DNA from: B4-G1 sp964393895
Lineage (GTDB): Bacteria > Chloroflexota > Anaerolineae > B4-G1
NCBI GenBank assembly: GCA_964393895.1
Contig: CAYMWP010000193.1
Location: forward strand, 1 to 6,359
Reading direction: 5' to 3'
DNA: 6,359 bases
Within the stretch, counting starts at the first letter, position 1; the number at the start of each line of letters is the position of its first letter. A model generated the notes under the pieces. That model had not been told where the DNA came from and searched no databases. It saw only the letters and a list, made by a program, of their open reading frames with translations. A program made the translations under genes and the position numbers. Below, in pieces: positions 1-5,736 of the stretch.

Positions 1-2
1 AC

Positions 3-899
3 CAACACAACCTGCTCAAGCTGGGCGGTCACCTGGCCTCCCGCGCCGGCCTGCTCCTCAGTTGGCAAGACGTGCGCGCCGCCCCCAACGATCCCGACCA
101 GGCCCACCTGCTGCGAGAAGTCCGCCGCCTGGCCCAGACTGGGGTGGTACTGGCGCTGGCTCCCTCCCCTGCCACCGCCTTGGCCCGGCTCTGGCAAGAG
201 CTGATCGCGCCCTCCGTGCGGGCCGCCGCCCGCCACTTTGCGCTCGGCCCCGCCGATTTTGCCTGGCCCGCGCCGCTGGTGCGATTGGAGGCCACCCCCG
301 ACGAGCTCCTGGCCGCGCTGGGCCAGGTGGAGCTGGAGCCGCTCCAAGTCCAGACCCCGGCCAGCGGGCTTGCCCTGGTGCAAGAGTTGCAGGTACCTCT
401 GACCCCCAGCGCCGTCGCGCCGCCCGTGCAGCCCCGCCTGCAGCACCTGCCCTTCAACGAGCTGTCGTGGGAACAGTTCGAGGCCCTGTCCGCGGCGCTG
501 GTCGAGGCCAACCCACTGACCCTCGATTGCCACCTCTATGGCGTGCAAGGGGACTTTCAAAAGGGCATTGACGTCGTCGCCACCCAGCGCGGCGTCGCGG
601 GGGAAGAAACCTGGGCCTACCAATGCAAGCGCTACCAGGAATACCCCCCTGGCAAACTCAAGGAGGCGTTGTCCAAGATGGAGTACCAGGCCGATTACTA
701 CGTCCTGATGCTCAGCATCCCTGCCAAAGCCGCCCTGCGCCAGATCGTCGAGGAAGAACCCAACGTCTTTCTCTGGGACGCGCACGACATCGCCCGCAAG
801 CTCAAGAACTACCCGGCCCTGGTCGAGGACTTTTTCGGCCCCGCCTGGCGTGACGCCTTCTGCGGGCAAGTCGAGCGAGGCCAACAATTCTCATTATGA
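3..899 (+). CDS. SIR2-like / Mrr-like nuclease fusion protein, 5' end missing
   Basis: The frame is open to the left edge, so the gene starts outside the window; the GTG at 72 is only an internal codon. About 298 residues are visible. Residues 1-110 (window numbering), with a KLGG segment, a hydrophobic GVVLALAP strand, LWQELIAP and ARHFALGPADF, resemble the C-terminal half of SIR2-like (SIR2_2 type) domains, which in defence proteins usually bind or cleave NAD. Residues about 145-270 resemble the Mrr-type restriction endonuclease fold: FNELSWEQFEAL helix, then GID (Asp190) and YQCKRY (Gln207, Lys209), the D...QxK form of the PD-(D/E)XK active site. The stop is TGA 897-899. The likely role is a nucleic-acid-cleaving effector of a defence or NTPase-type system, but the partner domain or sensor is not visible. 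The nuclease assignment is firmer than the SIR2 one; both come from recalled family patterns. No functional link to the hdr genes downstream is apparent. Confidence 0.62.
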   Translation, partial: QHNLLKLGGHLASRAGLLLSWQDVRAAPNDPDQAHLLREVRRLAQTGVVLALAPSPATALARLWQELIAPSVRAAARHFALGPADFAWPAPLVRLEATPDELLAALGQVELEPLQVQTPASGLALVQELQVPLTPSAVAPPVQPRLQHLPFNELSWEQFEALSAALVEANPLTLDCHLYGVQGDFQKGIDVVATQRGVAGEETWAYQCKRYQEYPPGKLKEALSKMEYQADYYVLMLSIPAKAALRQIVEEEPNVFLWDAHDIARKLKNYPALVEDFFGPAWRDAFCGQVERGQQFSL

Positions 900-924
900 T
901 GTCATTGGGCAAGTGGATTGGGCA

Positions 925-939
925 AGACCTCGGAGGTCT
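925..939. repeat. 15-bp perfect palindrome (7-bp arms, 1-bp centre)
   Basis: AGACCTC-G-GAGGTCT is a perfect inverted repeat with a single central base, 25 bases after the stop of the upstream gene. A 13-base variant, CCTCCGAGGTCTA, recurs at 1011-1023, in which only the central base differs from 928-940. It could be a binding site for a dimeric regulator or a copy of a dispersed intergenic palindrome. No T-tract follows, so it is not a typical intrinsic terminator. Confidence 0.5.
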
Positions 940-960
940 AATGAGATGTGTTTTCAGGCT

Positions 961-987
961 CAAAAACTGCCTCAATCGGCGGTTTTG
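961..987 (+). terminator. Candidate bidirectional intrinsic terminator
   Basis: A stem forms between CAAAA(A)CTGCC (961-971, one bulged A) and GGCGGTTTTG (978-987), with a 6-base loop and one G-T pair. The A-run on the left and T4 on the right give the look of a weak terminator usable in either direction. Its position fits ending transcription of the gene that stops at 899. The T-tract is short and the GC stem is only 5 bp, so confidence is limited. Confidence 0.35.
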
Positions 988-1003
988 GGCGAGCACAAGC
1001 TTG

Positions 1004-1043
1004 GCAGAGCCCTCCGAGGTCTAGGGTCTCTAGGCCGCTCTGC
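1004..1043. repeat. Imperfect hairpin with 7-bp GCAGAGC/GCTCTGC arms
   Basis: GCAGAGC at 1004-1010 pairs with GCTCTGC at 1037-1043. CCT (1011-1013) can extend the stem against AGG (1032-1034) across a 2-base bulge. The enclosed sequence holds the second CCTCNGAGGTCTA motif and two CTAG tetramers. It may be part of a structured RNA or of a small non-autonomous repeat. No known RNA family is recognised. Confidence 0.35.
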
Positions 1044-1062
1044 ACGAGTGAGTGAACATGCT

Positions 1063-1130
1063 CTGGTGATTGTCCACATCTCAAAGAAAGCGTTGTCACC
1101 CGCTTTTCTTACATGCGGGCAAATCACCAG
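1063..1130. repeat. Nested inverted repeats forming a 68-base hairpin element
   Basis: Outer arms CTGGTGATT (1063-1071) and AATCACCAG (1122-1130) match perfectly, and GTCC/GGGC next to them extends pairing across one bulged A. Inside, AAGAAAGCG (1084-1092) pairs with CGCTTTTCTT (1101-1110) with one bulged T and an 8-base loop. The inner hairpin ends in a T-rich run and could terminate transcription. The whole could be a small structured RNA, a double terminator, or an intergenic repeat. No tRNA, SRP, 6S or tmRNA signature is seen. Confidence 0.4.
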
Positions 1131-1140
1131 CCCCTACGCT

Positions 1141-1169
1141 TTGACCTCTCCTCCCCTTTGTGGTACACT
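1141..1169 (+). promoter_or_regulatory. Promoter P1 (extended -10), upstream of hdrC
   Basis: TTGACC (1141-1146) is followed after 17 bases by TACACT (1164-1169), which is preceded by TGG giving the extended -10 TGn element. That is 5/6 and 4/6 matches to the sigma-70 hexamers with ideal spacing. Initiation would fall near 1176, leaving a leader of about 130 bases before hdrC. Confidence 0.5.
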
Positions 1170-1237
1170 TCCGGCAGCCAGTCGAACAGGCAGCGGCGCT
1201 GTGACGGATAGCAGGCTCAAGACGTGACGCCCTGCCC

Positions 1238-1266
1238 TTGACAGACCACCGTAGCTGTGCGAGAAT
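1238..1266 (+). promoter_or_regulatory. Promoter P2 (consensus -35, extended -10), upstream of hdrC
   Basis: A perfect TTGACA (1238-1243), a 17-base spacer, then GAGAAT (1261-1266) preceded by TGC (1258-1260), an extended -10. Initiation near 1273 would give a leader of about 35 bases ending at the hdrC ribosome binding site. It is the best candidate for the main hdrCB promoter, in tandem with P1. Confidence 0.55.
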
Positions 1267-1296
1267 AGATCATCGTCCGCTCACATATCACACACC

Positions 1297-1310
1297 AGGA
1301 GGGCACCTTG
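1297..1310 (+). promoter_or_regulatory. Ribosome binding site fixing a TTG start for hdrC
   Basis: AGGAGGG at 1297-1303 is a near-perfect Shine-Dalgarno sequence 4-5 bases before TTG 1308-1310. There is no in-frame ATG nearby, and the first methionine downstream (residue 48) lies after the first cysteine cluster, so TTG is the supported start. Confidence 0.75.
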
Positions 1311-1886
1311 TCAACTCTCGACGTCGTCAACCTAACCGCTGTGAAGCGCGACCCCGCTTTCGTGGACCGTCTCTCCCCAGACGGGCGGCTGCTGCGCCGC
1401 TGTATCCAGTGTGGCACCTGTACCGCCTCCTGCCCCGCCTCCCCCGCGATGGACCTCAGTCCCCGCCAGATGTGGCGCATGGTGCAGTTAGGATTGGAGG
1501 AAGAGGTGCTGCGCTCCAAGACGATGTGGCTGTGCAGCCTGTGTTACCAATGCCAGGTGCGCTGCCCGCGCGGCATCCCCCTCACCGACACTATCACCCG
1601 CTTGAAGGAGATGGCCTTGAAGCGCCAGCTCGCCGCCTCGCGGGAGAGCGCTGGCTTCTATCGCACCTTTACCGACGTGGTGCGCCGCTACGGGCGTATG
1701 CGGGAGATGGAATTCATGGTGCGCTACTTTTTGGCGACCAACCTGTTGAACGGCCTGAACTATGCCAAGATGGGCCTCGCTCTCTTTAGCCGGGGCAAGG
1801 CCCGCCCAGAGTTTCCCAAACTGGGCGGTGAGGGGCGGCTGGATAAATTGTTCGAGCGCGTGGCGGAACTGGAGAAGGCACAATGA
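1308..1886 (+). CDS. hdrC: Heterodisulfide reductase subunit C-like iron-sulfur protein (HdrC)
   Basis: A 192-residue protein of usual HdrC length. It carries two [4Fe-4S] motifs: Cys32-x2-Cys35-x2-Cys38-x3-Cys42-Pro and Cys76-x2-Cys79-x2-Cys82-x3-Cys86-Pro. It is followed by the helical tail with GRMREMEFMVRYF, typical of the family. There is no signal peptide or membrane segment, so it should be cytoplasmic. In the family HdrC relays electrons between the flavin subunit HdrA and the catalytic subunit HdrB. Translation starts at TTG with a strong Shine-Dalgarno site, behind two tandem promoter-like sequences. The stop TGA overlaps the hdrB start as ATGA, which indicates translational coupling. 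Base use is GC-rich like hdrB and hdrA. The subunit identity is clear; the physiological heterodisulfide or other acceptor in this organism is not. Confidence 0.92.
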   Translation: MSTLDVVNLTAVKRDPAFVDRLSPDGRLLRRCIQCGTCTASCPASPAMDLSPRQMWRMVQLGLEEEVLRSKTMWLCSLCYQCQVRCPRGIPLTDTITRLKEMALKRQLAASRESAGFYRTFTDVVRRYGRMREMEFMVRYFLATNLLNGLNYAKMGLALFSRGKARPEFPKLGGEGRLDKLFERVAELEKAQ

Positions 1887-2761
1887 GCGAGACGATAAAG
1901 TACCTCTTCTACCCAGGATGTTCGGCCGACGCCTCCGCCCTGGAGTACAAAACGTCCACCTTGGCCGTGTTGGAGGCTTTGGGCGCGGAGGTGGAGGAGT
2001 TGAACGACTGGACCTGCTGCGGGGCCAGCGCTGCTCCGGTGGCGAGCGAGTTGTTGGGCCTGGTGCTCCCGGCCCGCAACCTGGCCCTGGCCGAGCAGAG
2101 CGACGACCAGAGCGACGTGCTCGCCGTCTGCAGCGCCTGCTACACCAACTTTCGCCGCACCTCGGAGGCGGTCGCCGCTGACCCGGCCCTTTTGGAGACG
2201 GTCAACCAGGCGTTGGAGGTGGAAGGGTTGACCTACCACGGCGCGGCCAGGACGCGGCACGTCATGGATGTGCTGGCTAACGACTTTGATCTGGAGGACA
2301 TTGAGGAGCGGGTCGTGCGCCCGCTGACCGGCCTGACCGTGGCTCCGTACTATGGCTGCCAGACCGTCCGCCCGTTCAGTCCTTTCGACGACGACGAGCG
2401 CCCCACCTCAATGATCGCACTGCTGGAGACGCTGGGAGCCACCGTCCACCACCACAACCGCACGGCCTCCTGCTGCGGCACGTCCCTGCAAATGACCAAG
2501 CTAAAAGTAGGCGTGAGTATGACGGCCTCGGTGCTGGAAGCGTGCCAGCCGGCCGACTGCGTCGCCACCGTCTGCCCCATGTGTCACATGAACCTGGACA
2601 GCTACCAGGACCGGGTCTCCCAGATGTTGGGACGGACGGTGCGCATCCCCATCCTTTTCTTGCCCCAATTGATGGGGCTGGCCTTTGGCCTGCCGGAGAG
2701 CGAGATGATGTTCGAGCGGCACGTGGTGTCGGTACAGCCCGCGCTAGACAATTTGACGTAA
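1883..2761 (+). CDS. hdrB: Heterodisulfide reductase subunit B-like protein (HdrB)
   Basis: A 292-residue protein, normal for HdrB, with two complete CCG (cysteine-rich) domains. The first is Cys13...Cys45-Cys46...Cys83-x2-Cys86 and the second Cys159...Cys197-Cys198...Cys231-x2-Cys234. In the structurally studied family these bind two noncubane [4Fe-4S] clusters that reduce the disulfide substrate. The N-terminal YPGCSADASALEY and WTCCGASAA segments are characteristic. GGAGAAGG at 1871-1878 lies upstream of the ATG, which overlaps the hdrC stop by 4 bases, so the two subunits are co-translated. The protein is soluble and expected in a complex with HdrC and HdrA. The C-terminus appears intact, so the foreign-looking genes that follow were inserted after the stop without damaging it. 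In bacteria the substrate may differ from CoM-S-S-CoB and cannot be read from the sequence. Confidence 0.93.
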   Translation: MSETIKYLFYPGCSADASALEYKTSTLAVLEALGAEVEELNDWTCCGASAAPVASELLGLVLPARNLALAEQSDDQSDVLAVCSACYTNFRRTSEAVAADPALLETVNQALEVEGLTYHGAARTRHVMDVLANDFDLEDIEERVVRPLTGLTVAPYYGCQTVRPFSPFDDDERPTSMIALLETLGATVHHHNRTASCCGTSLQMTKLKVGVSMTASVLEACQPADCVATVCPMCHMNLDSYQDRVSQMLGRTVRIPILFLPQLMGLAFGLPESEMMFERHVVSVQPALDNLT

Positions 2762-2768
2762 ATCAGGT

Positions 2769-4829
2769 ATGAACGATCATTCATTGGCTCAAGCCACCGA
2801 ATTTCCACCGGATCACGTTGTTCGAGAGGCCCGGCAGTTGGCCTTTGACGAGCTATATCGCGCTCCTCGAACGGAACACAACCTGGTGATTGATCGTTCT
2901 TTCCCTGAAGCATTCGTTGATGAGCTTTCTCGGCGCGAGGTGTTTAACAAGCATCTCTTTCGTCCACATACGTACCTCCATAAATGGTGGGCGCGACGGT
3001 GTGGCTCGACGTTTCGAGCGATACTCAAACAGTTTGTGCCGTCCAGTGAACGTCGTGATTACTATGCTGCGGGTGGGTTGGAGGGCAAAATTGTGCTCGA
3101 CCCGATGATGGGTGGAGGCACGACACTTCACGAAGCGATTCGCTTGGGCGCAAATGTGATCGGAGCGGACATAGACCCTATCCCAATTGTACAAGCGCGG
3201 GCCACGCTTGCCCAAGTTCCCCTGGAGGACCTGCGGGGAGACTTTCGTCAATTCTTTGACGATCTGTATACCGATCTGGGGGGCTATTTCCAAACCGAGT
3301 GTCCGGTGTGTGATCAAGTCGTGGATTCTCAGTACGTACTTCACGGCTTGCGTAAATCGTGCGCTTGTGGAGAGGTCGTACAGATTGACCAATACGAATT
3401 ACGTCACGAGAGTGATAGGACGATTTGTATATGGCCTCATAGTTGGGACATCACAGATAACCACAGTGAGCCAAGAGGTCCGCTCAAAACCATACGGTTG
3501 GTTACCAAAGCTGAGAAAACTTGTGCAACCTGTGGACAAAACTATGTGGAACTGCTCGATGTGCCCTACTATGCGCGCTACGTACCGATTGCCATCGTAG
3601 CCACTTGTCCTGAACACGGTCTGTTTTTTCGCGCACCCGGCGAGTTGGATTTGGCACGGATCGCTCAGGCTGAGGAACGGCGAGACAGGTTGGACTTGGG
3701 ACCGCTCCAGGATTTTGCCATAAAAGATGGTCCCAAGTCCGGTGATTTGTTAAAGCGCAACGTCAACTCTTATCTCGATGTTTTCTCATCTCGTCAATTG
3801 CTTTATTTGCACCAGGCGATTCGACAGTTGCGTGATTACGATGAAAAAGTAAAACTCAACCTGGGTCTGCTGGTATCCACGTCGCTCGAATTCAACTCGA
3901 TGCTGTGTGGATACAAAGGCTGGTACAAACGTCGGCCAGGCGCCATTCGACACGTTTTCTCACTGCACGCATATTCCTTCCCATACACTGCCTTGGAAAA
4001 CAATCCCGTCTGTCCACAAAAGTCTTCTGGTAATTTACAGCGGCTCTTCCACGACCGGATCGAACGGGGGCGCAAGTGGGCGATACTACCCATTGAACGA
4101 AAAATTGGTCAAAATGGCAAAAGTAAATCGGTCAAGATAGCGGGAGAAATAGATGGCGGTGTTGAGGTCTTTGACCAAGCCGGTTTGACTACTGGTAGGC
4201 AAAAGTTTTTGCTCATTCACGGTGACTCGCGCAGTCTTTCGATTGAGGACCAGTCCATAGATTTGATCGTGACAGATCCTCCTTATTATGACAGCGTACA
4301 ATATAGCGATCTGGCGACCTTTTTCCGGGTGTGGCTGGCCCGTCTGCTCCCTGATGAGATGGACTGGATGTATAATGAAGCGGATAGCGCTGTGGCGACC
4401 GGCAACAGTAATAACTTTGGGACGGGACTGGTGGGCATTTTTGCCGAATGTGGGCGTGTACTCAAACCCCACGTAGGCCGGATGGTATTTACGTTTCACC
4501 ACTGGGACCCCAATGCCTGGGCAGAACTGACGATCGCGCTCAAAAATGCCGGGTTCAAACTGATGAATGCCTACGTCGTGTTTTCGGAGCACCCTATATC
4601 GGTACACATCAACAATCTGAACTCGATCAAGCACGATAGTATTCTGGTCTTGGCATTGGATGGGAAAAGGAAAATCGGTTCCTGGTCACTGTTAGAGACC
4701 ATTGATACCAGCGACAGTGAAACTTTTTGCCGACAATGCAGCACAACTTTGGGGTGGTTGTTAGCGAGTGAATGCTCAATGGACGAAATCCGCGCCACGT
4801 GGGCCGAGTTGATACAGGGAAAAAACTAG
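2769..4829 (+). CDS. Zinc-ribbon DNA methyltransferase (N6-adenine/N4-cytosine type)
   Basis: A 686-residue protein. After a leader, RPHTYLHKWWARR (His71-Lys-Trp-Trp) matches the N-terminal signature of COG1743/DUF1156-like DNA methylases. SAM-binding motif I is DPMMGGGTT (Asp111-Thr119) with a following acidic ADIDP strand; catalytic motif IV is DPPY (Asp503-Tyr506), which targets an exocyclic amino group. Between them lie two likely zinc sites, Cys178/181/198/200 and Cys252/255/280 with His283, in the region expected to recognise DNA. The order motif I, recognition region, motif IV is alpha-like. It begins 7 bases after hdrB with only CAGG next to the ATG, so translation is probably coupled to hdrB. 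Its stop TAG abuts the endonuclease ATG with no gap, which makes a modification-restriction pair likely. GC content is visibly lower than in the hdr genes, suggesting transfer. The target site cannot be read from the sequence; if the partner is NotI-like it may be a long GC-rich site. Confidence 0.87.
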   Translation: MNDHSLAQATEFPPDHVVREARQLAFDELYRAPRTEHNLVIDRSFPEAFVDELSRREVFNKHLFRPHTYLHKWWARRCGSTFRAILKQFVPSSERRDYYAAGGLEGKIVLDPMMGGGTTLHEAIRLGANVIGADIDPIPIVQARATLAQVPLEDLRGDFRQFFDDLYTDLGGYFQTECPVCDQVVDSQYVLHGLRKSCACGEVVQIDQYELRHESDRTICIWPHSWDITDNHSEPRGPLKTIRLVTKAEKTCATCGQNYVELLDVPYYARYVPIAIVATCPEHGLFFRAPGELDLARIAQAEERRDRLDLGPLQDFAIKDGPKSGDLLKRNVNSYLDVFSSRQLLYLHQAIRQLRDYDEKVKLNLGLLVSTSLEFNSMLCGYKGWYKRRPGAIRHVFSLHAYSFPYTALENNPVCPQKSSGNLQRLFHDRIERGRKWAILPIERKIGQNGKSKSVKIAGEIDGGVEVFDQAGLTTGRQKFLLIHGDSRSLSIEDQSIDLIVTDPPYYDSVQYSDLATFFRVWLARLLPDEMDWMYNEADSAVATGNSNNFGTGLVGIFAECGRVLKPHVGRMVFTFHHWDPNAWAELTIALKNAGFKLMNAYVVFSEHPISVHINNLNSIKHDSILVLALDGKRKIGSWSLLETIDTSDSETFCRQCSTTLGWLLASECSMDEIRATWAELIQGKN

Positions 4830-5537
4830 ATGGCAAAAGGCACAGGCAACTGCCCGGCAGAGATTTTTGGATACCCAGTCGCAAACCATTCGACAAAAGC
4901 TCAAACTGCTCGTGAAAAATACTGGTGCCCATTTGCCAATCAGCCCTGCAATAAGAAGAGTCGGCTGATAGATTTTCCTTTCGGCGTCTGTTCAGTTGAG
5001 CACAATGACGAAATCCACATCATTTGCCCTCGTCGCTTTGAGGAACAAGGCTCCATTGAAGGGGTTTCCAAGATCTTGGAGAACATTGCCTTGCACTACT
5101 TTGGCGATTTCGATAATACGATTGCATTCTCCGAGGTCAGACTGCCAAACGTGGGCAGCATAGATTACGTCCTGGTACGACACAAACCCCTGAAACCTCA
5201 AGTGGAGGATTTCGTGTCGGTCGAGTTTCAGTCCGATTCTACAACCAGCACGGGCGGATTGGTCCAGGGGATACGTGACTTTTTCCAGGGGGAGGACGCA
5301 CAGAAGCGAACGTACAAGTTTGGTATGAACACTTATGATTCGATCAAGCGCGCGATTACCCAGTTGATGAATAAAGGTATCGTGTATGAAATCTGGGATA
5401 CAAAAAGCTATTGGGTGATCCAGGAGTACATTTACGCAAACCTGGTCAATCGGTATGGCTTTAAGGAAGAGGTTTTTCATCCAAGCACGCCTCTCGATTT
5501 GCCCTGTACAATCTCGCTCGCCAGGGCAATTGCTTGA
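4830..5537 (+). CDS. NotI-family type II restriction endonuclease, frame ends early
   Basis: The frame gives 235 residues. The N-terminal part has IFGYPVANHS, then Cys33, Cys40, Cys54 and Cys66 within CPFANQPC...GVCSV...IICPRRF; this matches the NotI family, where four such cysteines hold a structural iron. The PD-(D/E)XK-type active site is SIDYVLV (Asp112) and VEFQSD (Glu132, Gln134), the D...ExQ arrangement of NotI; Glu102 in SEVRL is a further candidate. It starts immediately after the methyltransferase stop, with AGGGA at 4816-4820. The end is abnormal: from about residue 217 the frame reads HPSTPLDLP and stops at TGA 5535-5537, whereas the -1 frame reads FALYNL and then VQHLNAKLKARL to 5683, a credible family C-terminus. 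A single base missing in the T5 run at 5473-5477 would restore a 284-residue protein. It may therefore be inactive, phase-variable, or a sequencing error. The active-site core lies before the shift. Confidence 0.82.
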   Translation: MAKGTGNCPAEIFGYPVANHSTKAQTAREKYWCPFANQPCNKKSRLIDFPFGVCSVEHNDEIHIICPRRFEEQGSIEGVSKILENIALHYFGDFDNTIAFSEVRLPNVGSIDYVLVRHKPLKPQVEDFVSVEFQSDSTTSTGGLVQGIRDFFQGEDAQKRTYKFGMNTYDSIKRAITQLMNKGIVYEIWDTKSYWVIQEYIYANLVNRYGFKEEVFHPSTPLDLPCTISLARAIA

Positions 5538-5683
5538 CCCTGACGCCCAGCTGTTTTATTTCAACCACTGTGGATCAAGTGTACCAAGCGATGCGGAACA
5601 ACCCCGGTTTGCCCGACAAGGACAATTTTGTGCAACACTTGAACGCCAAGCTGAAAGCCAGGCTCGATGTGCGATTTGGTTGA
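5477..5683 (+). pseudogene. Out-of-frame C-terminal part of the NotI-family endonuclease
   Basis: In the -1 frame relative to the endonuclease, 68 codons are open from 5477 to TGA 5681-5683. They read SSKHASRFALYNLARQGN at the start and later NNPGLPDKDNFVQHLNAKLKARLDVRFG. The segment has ordinary protein composition, no start codon with a ribosome site near its beginning, and the FALY...L and VQHL patterns I associate with the end of NotI-family enzymes. This frame has a TAA at 5462-5464, so the shift must lie between 5465 and 5537; the T5 run at 5473-5477 is the best site. The 'intergenic' gap before hdrA is thus mostly old coding sequence. Confidence 0.68.
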
Positions 5684-5719
5684 ACGGGCGTAACAAGTCT
5701 TGGATCTAGGATCAGTACT

Positions 5720-5736
5720 AAGGAGTCTGCATAATG
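5720..5736 (+). promoter_or_regulatory. Ribosome binding site and start of hdrA
   Basis: AAGGAG at 5720-5725 lies 8 bases before ATG 5734-5736. hdrA therefore has its own strong translation signal and is not coupled to the endonuclease, although no convincing promoter is seen in 5684-5719. Confidence 0.75.

Noticed and set aside
29..511. Open frames on the - strand and in the second + frame within the SIR2-like/nuclease gene
   Set aside because: They have biased, low-complexity composition rich in Ala, Arg, Ser and Pro, as expected of shadows of a GC-rich coding frame.
1000..1130. Possible tRNA or known small RNA in the structured gap
   Set aside because: No T-arm GTTCGAATC-type sequence, no anticodon-arm layout, and no SRP, 6S, tmRNA or RNase P signature.
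850..1227. 125-codon open frame on the + strand across the gap before hdrC
   Set aside because: It overlaps the end of the upstream gene, lacks a ribosome site, resembles no family, and spans the hairpins and promoter P1; it is a chance opening.
5680..5708. TTGAAC with a 17-base spacer as a promoter for hdrA
   Set aside because: The sequence at the -10 position (GATCTA) is a poor match, and the -35 overlaps the end of the endonuclease tail.
2762..5715. ATCAG at both borders of the restriction-modification insert (2762-2766 and 5711-5715) as a target-site duplication
   Set aside because: Five bases are expected by chance, and there are no terminal inverted repeats or transposase to support it.
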